From: Paraburkholderia fungorum
GTDB lineage: Bacteria; Pseudomonadota; Gammaproteobacteria; Burkholderiales; Burkholderiaceae
DNA: 64,000 bases
Direction: 5' to 3'
Assembly (NCBI RefSeq): GCF_003610895.1
Contig: NZ_MCAS01000012.1
Coordinates: forward strand, 124,001 to 188,000
Shown here one piece after another: positions 1 through 7,782 of the stretch (the stretch's first letter is position 1; every line of letters starts with the position of its first letter). The notes below the pieces were generated by a model, which saw only the letters and a program-made list of their open reading frames with translations, made no database searches and was not told where the DNA came from. Position numbers and translations under genes: made by a program.

Positions 1-104
1 AATTGGGACTCAACCGGATTACCGCAGACGATCAACAGTACCGGTTCATGCGCAGCGTGAGGTACATCGCCGATCGTCAGGTTGTTGTTTTTACTCCGAC
101 ATAA
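1..104 (+). CDS. C-terminal end of an unidentified protein (partial)
   Basis: An open frame with codons starting at base 3 enters from the left edge and ends at TAA 102-104. It encodes about 33 residues, including NRITADDQQYRFM and ending VVVFTPT. Amino-acid and codon use look coding, but no family can be named from so short a tail. It lies in the same direction as the H-NS-like gene that follows after 182 bases. It could be chance open reading, because it is short and has no visible start. Confidence 0.4.
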   Translation, partial: LGLNRITADDQQYRFMRSVRYIADRQVVVFTPT

Positions 105-286
105 GCTGTCGCGCAACAATTGGAAAGACCGAAGAAGGTGCTTATGCGGCAGTAGTGAACTCGAAAGTTTCGCACTCCACGGTAAGCGTTCTCGTGTGAG
201 TGTGTTGCCTTTATAGCGGCATAGATCTGCCTTTCTGCTGCTATTCATGGCATAGTTCGATCGATTACCACATAAGGAGCGATCAA

Positions 287-1099
287 ATGCCCACGTTAGA
301 GCAAATCCAGGCGAAGCTTAAGAAGCTGCAGGCGCAAGCCGACGTGCTTATCGCCAGGAAAGCACAAGCCGCGGTCGATCAGATTCGCGAATTGATGCTC
401 AAGCACGGCCTGACTACTGCGGATATCGAAGCAAAGGCTAAAGCGAGACGCGCCGCGCACGCCTTGAATGGACGCGCTGCAAGTGGTAAGTCAAAAGCCG
501 CCGCAGGCAAATCGATTCCCAAGTACCGCGACCATAAAACTGGCGCGACCTGGACGGGGCACGGACGTGCGCCGGCCTGGATTGCCGCGGTGAAAGACCG
601 GACTCAATTCCTTATTGACGGTGCCAGCGAACTGAAGTCCGCGGCAAAGGCTGCGGTCACTTCCGGCAAAGCCGGGAAAAAAGGCCAGCCTAAAGGTGCT
701 CAACCGCCCAAGTATCTCAATCCGAAAACGGGCGCCACCTGGAGCGGTCGTGGTCCGGCACCGGCATGGCTCGCAACGGTTAAAGACCGTACCCAGTTTC
801 TGATCGAAGGCGCTGCAGCGACCGGCAATGTCGCCGCGCGCAAAGGCGTGACCGCGAAAAAGGCAGTGGCGTCGAAAGCGGCTGCAAAAAAGAGCGGTGC
901 GGCGAGCAGAAAGACAACGGCCAAGAAAGGCGCGGCCAGGCCCGCTGTGAAGAAAACCGCTGCAAAGAAAGCTGCTGTGAAGAGCACCGTTGCGGCAAAG
1001 AAAACGCCAGGCCGCAAGAAGGGAAGCAAGGGTAGCGCCGCTGCAAAGCGCACTGTTGCCGCTGCGGCGCAAACCTCGACGGTGCAAGCCGGCGCGTAA
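287..1099 (+). CDS. H-NS family nucleoid protein with two DNA-binding boxes and a histone H1-like tail
   Basis: This 270-residue protein should bind and compact DNA and silence genes. Residues 1-60 form the charged coiled-coil oligomerisation region of short H-NS proteins. Two copies of the H-NS C-terminal DNA-binding box follow, at about 79-99 (KYRDHKTGATWTGHGRAPAW) and 142-162 (KYLNPKTGATWSGRGPAPAW). Residues 190-262 are a Lys/Ala tail rich in AKK steps, like bacterial histone H1-like proteins. A typical H-NS family member has about 100-135 residues and one box. The ATG at 287 is preferred over an upstream in-frame start at 200 because AAGGAG lies 8 bases before it and the family N-terminus begins there. 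The architecture is seen directly; the silencing role is inferred from the family. Confidence 0.9.
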   Translation: MPTLEQIQAKLKKLQAQADVLIARKAQAAVDQIRELMLKHGLTTADIEAKAKARRAAHALNGRAASGKSKAAAGKSIPKYRDHKTGATWTGHGRAPAWIAAVKDRTQFLIDGASELKSAAKAAVTSGKAGKKGQPKGAQPPKYLNPKTGATWSGRGPAPAWLATVKDRTQFLIEGAAATGNVAARKGVTAKKAVASKAAAKKSGAASRKTTAKKGAARPAVKKTAAKKAAVKSTVAAKKTPGRKKGSKGSAAAKRTVAAAAQTSTVQAGA

Positions 1100-1121
1100 G
1101 CGCAACGGAGTTCTGAAGTAG

Positions 1122-1607
1122 ATGACTAGCCCGCTCGATATACCCCAGCAGGAAGACCATGTCGTCCTGCTGGACTCCGTGCCTTATCCCGCAGCCGACG
1201 CCGCCGAACCGTTCATTGTTTCCAGCGACCGCCGGGTGATTCTGGCTTATCCCATTGCTGAATCCGACTTCGAGCGCTTCGGGCCATTCGACGCCGATGA
1301 CGATCCATTCTGCACGGTGCTATTTCCTGATGCCGTGTTTCATCGGCTGGGGCCGCCTGGCGATGTCGATCTGGAGATCCATCCACTCGCTTCGCTTGGG
1401 CTCAGTGGGTACTCGGTTCACGAGGTGATGAATTCGTCGCTGGCCGCCGAGATATCTGCCGTCACCTCGCCGGGTTGCGTGCGGCGTCACTTCGTCATCA
1501 CGTTTCAGGGCGCGACGTTCGAATGCGTCGCGTCCGACTACACAGTGGTCGGCGTGTACGGCGCGGGTGAGATTGCCGGCCGCGAAGCATTCGCGCTGGT
1601 CCGGTAG
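1122..1607 (+). CDS. Hypothetical protein, 161 aa
   Basis: An acidic protein starting MTSPLDIPQQEDHVV, 22 bases after the H-NS-like gene and so possibly cotranscribed with it. No signal peptide, membrane segment or catalytic motif is visible. The fold looks mixed alpha/beta with many short hydrophobic strands. Codon use matches the neighbours. I do not recognise the family and assign no function. Confidence 0.7.
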   Translation: MTSPLDIPQQEDHVVLLDSVPYPAADAAEPFIVSSDRRVILAYPIAESDFERFGPFDADDDPFCTVLFPDAVFHRLGPPGDVDLEIHPLASLGLSGYSVHEVMNSSLAAEISAVTSPGCVRRHFVITFQGATFECVASDYTVVGVYGAGEIAGREAFALVR

Positions 1608-2243
1608 TGTTGTTGGCGGTGAGTGCCGCTCGCTGCAGCCGCGTGATCCCAGCCCTGTCCTAACGCTTTAATAAGTCCTGAGCAACACCCGAACAACGCA
1701 CAAGCGCTCACGCGCTTGCGCAGCGTTTCGGGCTATCCAGATGCAAGCCCCGTCGTTCAATATGCAGCTTTGGCGCAATGGCCGCGCAACGCGATGTCAT
1801 TTCCTTTCAATTACATTTTCGTTGCTCATTTCGAACATATGCTCAATGATTTTTTTAGCTTTTATTTTTGAAACATGTTAAAAAGCTTTCCGTCATCGTA
1901 TATTGACATGAAGTCTTCATGCAGCGAGTGCAGACTGGCGTCAACGGGTGGCGTGCGGCAAAGATTGAAGCAACGTTTTCCAGATTACATATAAATATAT
2001 TACGAGGCATCGAACGCTCGATTGAAGCGCGCCGTAGTCCAGGTGTGCGTCAGGTAGAGTCGGCAGGCAGCACGTCAGGTGTTGCAGGTTGTCGGTGCAG
2101 CAGCGGTCGTCGCGGATCGGATTTGCCGGCGTAAAAGGCAGATCGCATGGGCCTGATCCCCGGTAGTACGGCCGCAAGGCGTCCGCAGATGCGGGCGCGG
2201 TATCGGTACGCATTTGCTTTGAGCAAGTGCATGCGAATACGCC
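1608..2243. promoter_or_regulatory. Long intergenic region upstream of rhlA
   Basis: These 636 bases hold no convincing gene. The stretch 1795-2005 is clearly richer in A and T than the surroundings. TATATT at 1899-1904 and a TTGAAG/TATAAA pair (1965-1970 and 1990-1995, spacing 19) are candidate promoter elements. A 15-bp palindrome sits at 1907-1921. Two GTCAGGT repeats lie 25 bases apart (2049-2055 and 2074-2080). The region most likely contains the rhamnolipid operon promoter and its operators. No clear lux box was seen. Confidence 0.45.
1907..1921. promoter_or_regulatory. 15-bp palindrome CATGAAG-T-CTTCATG upstream of rhlA
   Basis: Perfect 7-nt arms around one T, overlapping a TTGACA (1903-1908) and next to TATATT. 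Its position in the AT-rich part of the rhlA upstream region suggests a dimeric regulator site. This is inference from symmetry only. Confidence 0.3.
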
Positions 2244-3215
2244 ATGCCCATCGAAAAACTCCTTGTTCCGCTACCGGCGGGCCTGAAAGTCTACGTTGAA
2301 CGTCACGTATTCGATCCGGCCTTCGAGAGTATCATTCTGATAAACGGCGCGTTGGCCACCACAGCGTCGTTCGGACAGACAATCAAATATCTCGGCGAGC
2401 GCTATAACCCAATTTGTTTCGATTTACCTTATGCGGGTCAATCGAAAACGCATAACGTGTGCGACTTCGTTCTTACAAAAGACGATGAAGTCGACATCCT
2501 GCTGCATCTAATAGGCTTATTCGAGCCGAGCTTCCTGTTGTCGGTGTCGTGGGGCGGGGTGGCGTCGCTGCTTGCGCTCTCGCGGGCGCGCACCAGCGTG
2601 AGGCGCGCGGTGATTGCGTCGTTCTCGCCGCGGCTCAACGAGGCAATGACCGCGTACGTGACCTCGGCACGCGATCACATTGCCGCCGGCGAAAATCTGA
2701 AGGCCGCGCAACTGCTCAACGATACGGTTGGCCAGCATCTGCCGCGCATCATGAAGCTGTACAACTACCGCTATCTTTCCACGCTGCCACGCGATGAGCA
2801 GAACCAGGTGGCGTTTCACGTCGACCAGATTCTGGCCATCCGGCCGGAAGACTATCTGCACGAGTTCCGCAACATCGAGTGCGGACTGAAGTTCCTCAAC
2901 GGCGAACTCGACATCTACACCACGCCCGAGGATGCCCGCTCGCTCAGCGCGCATCTGAAACGCGCCGAGTTTCACACGATCGAGCAGGCCGGGCATTTTC
3001 TCGATCTGGAAGGCCGCTCTCCACTGCGCCAGGTTCGGACGGCGATTTTCGACTACTTCGGCGCGCCGCCGACGCAGGCGGCAGGCCGCGCACTCGACTG
3101 CTTCGAAAACTTTGCTGCCCGCTCGCCCATCATGCCGGCGCCGCAGCCCGCGATTGCAAATGTCGCGTTGCAGGTCGCCGCCGATCACTCGTTTCAACAG
3201 GTCGAACTACCGTGA
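2244..3215 (+). CDS. rhlA: RhlA, 3-(3-hydroxyalkanoyloxy)alkanoate (HAA) synthase
   Basis: RhlA joins two 3-hydroxyacyl units to make HAA, the lipid part of rhamnolipids. This 323-residue alpha/beta hydrolase-fold protein has the nucleophile in VSWGG at Ser102, a candidate acid at Asp223 (ELDIY) and His251 (AGHFLD). These are the same triad positions as in Pseudomonas aeruginosa RhlA. The Pseudomonas protein has 295 residues; the extra length here is a C-terminal tail. It heads a same-strand operon with rhlB, rhlC and exporters, and its TGA overlaps the GTG start of the next gene by 4 nt. Burkholderia RhlA proteins usually prefer longer acyl chains than Pseudomonas; that preference cannot be read here. 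Confidence 0.93.
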   Translation: MPIEKLLVPLPAGLKVYVERHVFDPAFESIILINGALATTASFGQTIKYLGERYNPICFDLPYAGQSKTHNVCDFVLTKDDEVDILLHLIGLFEPSFLLSVSWGGVASLLALSRARTSVRRAVIASFSPRLNEAMTAYVTSARDHIAAGENLKAAQLLNDTVGQHLPRIMKLYNYRYLSTLPRDEQNQVAFHVDQILAIRPEDYLHEFRNIECGLKFLNGELDIYTTPEDARSLSAHLKRAEFHTIEQAGHFLDLEGRSPLRQVRTAIFDYFGAPPTQAAGRALDCFENFAARSPIMPAPQPAIANVALQVAADHSFQQVELP

Positions 3216-3781
3216 ATATCGCTCAGAGCATTGCCATTGTCGTACCGTGGACACTGTGGCTGTTGTATTGGATCGCGACGTCGAACCGCGTCAAGCAGAC
3301 CGCGCGCAAGGAGGCGTCGCTATCGCGCACGCTGCAGTCGATTCCGCTGATTGGCGGCGGCGCGCTGATCGTGCTGCCGGACTTCAACGCGGGGGCGTTG
3401 TCCGTCGATCTGCATGCAATCGGGCCGCTTCAGCTGGCTGGCTTCGCCGTGCTGCTGGCCGGTCTGGCTTTTTCCGTGTGGGCGCGGCTGCATCTCGGCA
3501 CCAACTGGAGCGTGTCGGTCACGCTGAAGGAAGGCCACGAGCTGGTGCGTAGCGGGCCTTATGGCGTGGTTCGTCATCCGATCTATACGGGCTGCCTGCT
3601 GGCGCTTCTGGGGGCTGTGCTGATCGGCGCGCAATGGCGAGGCGTGGTTGGGCTATTGCTGATTTTCGCGTCGCTGGCGTACAAGGTGCGGGTCGAAGAG
3701 AGCTGGCTGACGGGACACTTCGGCCGTGCATATTCGCAGTATCGTCGCGACGTCGCCGCGTTGATTCCTGGTCTCTTCTGA
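3212..3781 (+). CDS. ICMT-like integral membrane methyltransferase inside the rhl operon
   Basis: This 189-residue membrane protein starts at a GTG that overlaps the rhlA stop (GTGA). It has four to five hydrophobic segments and the hallmarks of the isoprenylcysteine carboxyl methyltransferase/PEMT-like family: GPYGVVRHPIYTG at 115-127, and near the C-terminus Glu152-Glu153 followed by FGRAYSQYR at 160-168. Family members use S-adenosylmethionine to methylate lipid-linked carboxyls, phospholipid amines or similar groups at the membrane. No protein prenylation is expected in bacteria. Translational coupling to rhlA and a 9-base gap to rhlB suggest that HAA or rhamnolipid is the substrate, for example methyl esterification of the fatty-acid carboxylate. 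The family is clear; the substrate is inference. The better-known rhlA-rhlB arrangement lacks this gene. Confidence 0.8.
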   Translation: MNIAQSIAIVVPWTLWLLYWIATSNRVKQTARKEASLSRTLQSIPLIGGGALIVLPDFNAGALSVDLHAIGPLQLAGFAVLLAGLAFSVWARLHLGTNWSVSVTLKEGHELVRSGPYGVVRHPIYTGCLLALLGAVLIGAQWRGVVGLLLIFASLAYKVRVEESWLTGHFGRAYSQYRRDVAALIPGLF

Positions 3782-3790
3782 GCTGACCGA

Positions 3791-5131
3791 ATGACGAAAG
3801 TCATCATTACCGCGATCGGCTCGGCGGGCGACGTGCACCCTTTGCTCGGCATCGGCGCGGCGCTGGCCGCGCGCGGCCATGAGATCGTCTTCTGCACGCA
3901 TCCGCCGTTCGCGCAGGCCGTCTCGCGCCAGGGCTTCGCCTTCGTGCCAATCGGCACCGCCGCCGAATATGAGGCGGCGATGGCGAACCCCGCGCTGTGG
4001 CATCCGCGTACGTCGTTCCGTACGCTATGGGCGGTGATTGCGCCGACGCTGCGGCCGCATTTCGACACGTTGGCCGCGTTGACCGATAGCGACACCGTAC
4101 TGGTCGGCACGTTGTGGGCTTTTTCCGCACGGCTGATGCAGGAGTTGTATCGCGTGCCGTTCGTGTCGGTGCAGGTGTCGCCGTCGACCTTGCTCTCGGC
4201 GCATGCACCGCCGACGCACCCGCGGCTGACGATTCCGCGTGGCTTGCCGCTGGCTGTGAAAACGGCGCTGCTGCGGCTGATCGAGCGGCAGGTGCTCGAC
4301 AAGGTCTGCGGCCCGGCATTGAATGGGTTGCGCAGGGAACTGGCGCTTGCACCCGCGCGGCGCATTTTTGGCGAGTGGCTGCATTCGACCGACGGTGTGC
4401 TGTGCCTGTTTCCGGACTGGTTCGCGCAAGCTCAGCCGGATTGGCCGGTGCCGCGCAGCCTCAGCGGTTTTCCGCTGTTCAACGACACGAGCGCGAGCGT
4501 GCCCGATCCGCAACTCGATGGGTTTCTCGCTGCGGGAGAGCGGCCCGTGGTTTTCACAGCGGGCTCGACCCTGATCGATCAGGATCGCTATGCAAATGCC
4601 GTGAGCGCGGCGCTGAGGGAAGGCGGGCTGCGCGGCATTCTTTTGACGCCGGATGCGCCCAGCCCCGAGGCGGCCGCTGCCCGGGTGGATGCGCAGGCAG
4701 ACGCGCCGGGCGCGCTGCTCAAGCGGCGTTACGTGCCGCTGCAGACGCTGTTGCCGCGCTGCCGGGCGTTGGTGCATCACGGTGGCATCGGCACGGCGGC
4801 GCTTGCGTATGCCGCCGGTATTCCGCAGGTAGTGACGCCGTTCGCGCACGATCAGTTCGATAACGCGCAGCGGGTTGTCGTGACGGGTTGCGGCGTTCGG
4901 CTCGACAAGCCGCTGCAACCGCAGGCGCTCGCGCGCGCATTGAGATATGTGCTCGGCAGCCCGTCGATCGCGACGCAGTGCGGACGCGTGCAGGACCGGC
5001 TCGCGGCGTCGCAGAACGGCTGCGAGGCCGCCGCGAGCTATATCGAAGCGTTCATGCCGGCCGGCGTGCGCACGCAAACGGCCAGCCGCACATCTTTGCC
5101 GGCGTTGGCCGCAATCGGGCAGAGCGTATGA
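3791..5131 (+). CDS. rhlB: RhlB, rhamnosyltransferase 1 (GT1 family)
   Basis: This enzyme transfers L-rhamnose from dTDP-L-rhamnose to HAA to give mono-rhamnolipid. The 446-residue protein starts with the GT1 N-terminal motif MTKVIITAIGSAGDVHP. It carries the donor-binding signature HHGGIGTAALAYAAGIPQVV at roughly 325-345, followed by PFAHDQFDNA. Length and motifs fit RhlB (about 426 in Pseudomonas). Its stop overlaps the start of the next gene (ATGA). No TDP-rhamnose synthesis genes are in the window, so donor supply must come from elsewhere in the genome. Confidence 0.92.
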   Translation: MTKVIITAIGSAGDVHPLLGIGAALAARGHEIVFCTHPPFAQAVSRQGFAFVPIGTAAEYEAAMANPALWHPRTSFRTLWAVIAPTLRPHFDTLAALTDSDTVLVGTLWAFSARLMQELYRVPFVSVQVSPSTLLSAHAPPTHPRLTIPRGLPLAVKTALLRLIERQVLDKVCGPALNGLRRELALAPARRIFGEWLHSTDGVLCLFPDWFAQAQPDWPVPRSLSGFPLFNDTSASVPDPQLDGFLAAGERPVVFTAGSTLIDQDRYANAVSAALREGGLRGILLTPDAPSPEAAAARVDAQADAPGALLKRRYVPLQTLLPRCRALVHHGGIGTAALAYAAGIPQVVTPFAHDQFDNAQRVVVTGCGVRLDKPLQPQALARALRYVLGSPSIATQCGRVQDRLAASQNGCEAAASYIEAFMPAGVRTQTASRTSLPALAAIGQSV

Positions 5132-6723
5132 GCGTCTCTACGCCGTTGCCGGAGGGCTCCACATCGGCCGCCGCCGGTCACGACTCCGCTGGCGCGCGCG
5201 GCGTACCCCGCATGCGCGGCGCGCAGCTTGCCTTGCTGACGTTCGCGTTATCGCTCGCCACTTTCATCGAAGTTCTGGATTCGACGGTAACGAACGTCGC
5301 GGTGCCGGCGATTTCCGGCGGCCTCGGCGTGTCCAACAGCCAGGGCACGTGGGTGATCAGTTCGTACTCGGTGGCCGCGGCCATTGCCGTGCCGTTGACG
5401 GGCTGGCTTTCCCGCCGGCTTGGCGAAACACGCCTGTTTCTCGGCGCGGTGGTCCTTTTCACGTTGACCTCGCTGTTATGCGGCGTTGCCGGCGATTTTC
5501 ACCTTCTGGTGGTGTGCCGGGCATTGCAGGGGCTTTTTTCCGGACCGATGGTGCCGCTTTCCCAGACTATCCTGATGCGTGCCTTTCCCCCGGACAAGCG
5601 CGTCGTGGCGCTTGCGTTGTGGGCGATGACCGTGCTGCTCGCGCCGATTTTCGGTCCGGTGGTCGGCGGCTGGATCATCGACAATTTTTCGTGGCCGTGG
5701 ATTTTCCTGATCAATCTGCCGATCGGCATTTTCTCGTTCGTGGTGTGCATGACGCTGCTGCGCACCGACGCACCAGCAGCCAAGGCGGCGCCGATCGATC
5801 TGCCTGGCATTCTTCTGCTGGTTGTCGGCGTCGGTTCGTTGCAGATGGTGCTGGATCTTGGGCACGATCGGGGCTGGTTCGATTCGCCGCTGATCCTGAC
5901 GCTCGCGATCGTCGCCGGGTTGGCGATCGTGTCGCTGTTGATCTGGGAGGCGGGCGAACAGCATCCCGTGATCGATCTGAGCCTGTTTCGTGACCGCACG
6001 TTTTCGTTCTGCGTGCTGATCATTTCCCTCGGCATGATGAGCTTCTCGGTTGTCGGTGTGATTTTTCCGCTCTGGCTGCAGGCCGTGATGGGCTACACCG
6101 CGTATCAGGCCGGACTGGCCACCGCACCGCTCGGCGTGCTCGCGCTGGTGTTCTCGATTCTGGTCGGTATTTATGCGGCCCGTTTCGACGCACGCGTGCT
6201 GGCGACTTTCGGCTTCCTCGTGTTTGCGGGCGTGCTGTGGTGGGATGCGCATTTCACGCTGACCATGACCTTCACGCAGATCATCACGCCGGGTCTGATC
6301 CAGGGCATCGGCTTGCCGTGCTTCTTCATTCCGCTGACTGCGGCGACGCTCTCGCGTGTGTCCGACGACAAGCTCGCGGCAGCCTCCAGTCTGTCGAATT
6401 TTTTGCGCACGCTATCGGCGGCGTTCGGCACGGCGATGAGCGTCACGCTATGGGATAACCGCGCGCTGTATCACTACGACGTCGTCGCCCAGTCGGTGAC
6501 GAAATCGTCCGGCAACACACAGCACTTCGTTCAGAGTCTGCACGGCATGGGTATCGACGGCGCGCGCGAACTTGCCACCTTGCACCACGTCGTGCAACAA
6601 CAGGCTTACATGATGGCGACGGGCGACATGTTCTACATGGCAAGCGTCACCTGCCTCGTGCTCGCCGCGATGATGTGGCTCACGCGTCCGAAGCGCGGCG
6701 CGGCAATGGCTTTAGGTCACTAA
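5128..6723 (+). CDS. DHA2-family MFS exporter (EmrB/QacA type) of the rhamnolipid operon
   Basis: A 531-residue drug:proton antiporter of the 14-helix DHA2 family. The first helix carries TFIEVLDSTVTNVAVPAIS, a typical DHA2 helix-1 motif. A cytoplasmic N-terminal tail of about 30 residues precedes it. The ATG at 5128 overlaps the rhlB stop by 4 nt and is preferred over upstream in-frame starts inside rhlB. With the outer-membrane factor and membrane fusion protein downstream it forms a complete EmrAB-TolC-like tripartite pump. Its likely cargo is rhamnolipid or HAA, as proposed for the equivalent Burkholderia genes. The cargo is inference from position. Confidence 0.88.
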   Translation: MSVSTPLPEGSTSAAAGHDSAGARGVPRMRGAQLALLTFALSLATFIEVLDSTVTNVAVPAISGGLGVSNSQGTWVISSYSVAAAIAVPLTGWLSRRLGETRLFLGAVVLFTLTSLLCGVAGDFHLLVVCRALQGLFSGPMVPLSQTILMRAFPPDKRVVALALWAMTVLLAPIFGPVVGGWIIDNFSWPWIFLINLPIGIFSFVVCMTLLRTDAPAAKAAPIDLPGILLLVVGVGSLQMVLDLGHDRGWFDSPLILTLAIVAGLAIVSLLIWEAGEQHPVIDLSLFRDRTFSFCVLIISLGMMSFSVVGVIFPLWLQAVMGYTAYQAGLATAPLGVLALVFSILVGIYAARFDARVLATFGFLVFAGVLWWDAHFTLTMTFTQIITPGLIQGIGLPCFFIPLTAATLSRVSDDKLAAASSLSNFLRTLSAAFGTAMSVTLWDNRALYHYDVVAQSVTKSSGNTQHFVQSLHGMGIDGARELATLHHVVQQQAYMMATGDMFYMASVTCLVLAAMMWLTRPKRGAAMALGH

Positions 6724-6733
6724 GGGGCTTCGA

Positions 6734-7774
6734 ATGACGATCCTGGGCGCATTGATCATCCTGTTTCATCCGAGTGAGGCGCAACTCGCGCGCGCGGTGG
6801 CGATGGGCGGGATGTGCGATCGTTTGCTGGTGGTCGACAACTCGCCCGTGCCGGACGCGCGCGCCGCGATGCTGCTGGGGGAGGCGGGCGTCGCGTTGCT
6901 GCATCACGGTAATCGCAATGGCATTGCCGGCGCCTTCAATTGCGGGTTGAGCGCGCTGTTCGATTCCGGCGTGGACGCTGTCGCGCTGTTCGACCAGGAT
7001 TCCGAAGCGCCTGCGGACTATTTCGCGGTGATGCGCGAACGGTGCACGTCGATGAGCGGCCGGGCGTTTCTGGCCGGCCCGCGTATCTTCGATGAAAACG
7101 ACCAGCGCTTTCTGCCCGAGCTCGCCACAAGCGGCCTGACGGTCGAAAGATTGTCGATACACACCGACTCGGCGGTGCAGCGCTGCGCCTTTCTGATTTC
7201 GTCCGGTTGTGTCATCTCGCGCGAGGCATTCGTGCGGCTCGGCCGCTTCGACGAGGCGCTGTTCATCGATCATGTCGACACCGAATACTGCTTGCGCGCG
7301 CTGCTGCGCAATGTGCCGGTATATATCGTGCCGTCGCTCGTATTGCTGCATCGGATCGGCGCGCGGCGCCGCCACAAATTGGGTTCGCTGGAATTGACGA
7401 CGATGAATCATCCCGGTTTTCGCCGCTACTACAGCGCGCGAAACGCGATGCAGCTGGCGCTGCAATATGGATTACGGTTGCCGGTAGCGATTGTGCCGAA
7501 CCTGTTGACGCTCTGGCAAATCGTGCAGATCGTGCTGCTTGAACAAGATAAGCTGGCCAAACTCAACGCGATTGCCTTGGGTCTTTTCGATGGATTCTTC
7601 GGGCGAATGGGGCCGCTCGAGCGAACGCGTCCACGATTCGCAGCCAACCTGGCTCAGACCGCAAGGACCGCTAGTACGGCAATCGCTGCTGACGTGGTCG
7701 ACCCGTCGACGCCCGTTGAGCTAAGCGCGCCGGCGGCGGGAGCGCGCGCAATGCCTCATACCTGGCACTCGTGA
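6734..7774 (+). CDS. rhlC: RhlC, rhamnosyltransferase 2 (GT2 family)
   Basis: Adds the second L-rhamnose to mono-rhamnolipid. The 346-residue protein begins MTILGALIILFHPSEAQL and carries ALFDQDSEAP at about 80-89, the GT2 nucleotide-sugar/metal site, plus LFIDHVDTEYCLR at about 177-189. Pseudomonas RhlC has 325 residues. A short hydrophobic stretch near the C-terminus may attach it to the membrane. The stop TGA (7772-7774) overlaps a possible GTG start of the next gene. As in other Burkholderia species, rhlC lies in the same operon as rhlAB, whereas in Pseudomonas it is separate. Confidence 0.92.
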   Translation: MTILGALIILFHPSEAQLARAVAMGGMCDRLLVVDNSPVPDARAAMLLGEAGVALLHHGNRNGIAGAFNCGLSALFDSGVDAVALFDQDSEAPADYFAVMRERCTSMSGRAFLAGPRIFDENDQRFLPELATSGLTVERLSIHTDSAVQRCAFLISSGCVISREAFVRLGRFDEALFIDHVDTEYCLRALLRNVPVYIVPSLVLLHRIGARRRHKLGSLELTTMNHPGFRRYYSARNAMQLALQYGLRLPVAIVPNLLTLWQIVQIVLLEQDKLAKLNAIALGLFDGFFGRMGPLERTRPRFAANLAQTARTASTAIAADVVDPSTPVELSAPAAGARAMPHTWHS

Positions 7775-7782
7775 GGCAGCCT

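Noticed and set aside
2030..2095. Possible lux box for quorum control of rhlA
   Set aside because: The CAGGT words are direct repeats, not the inverted symmetry expected for a LuxR-type site; no confident match.
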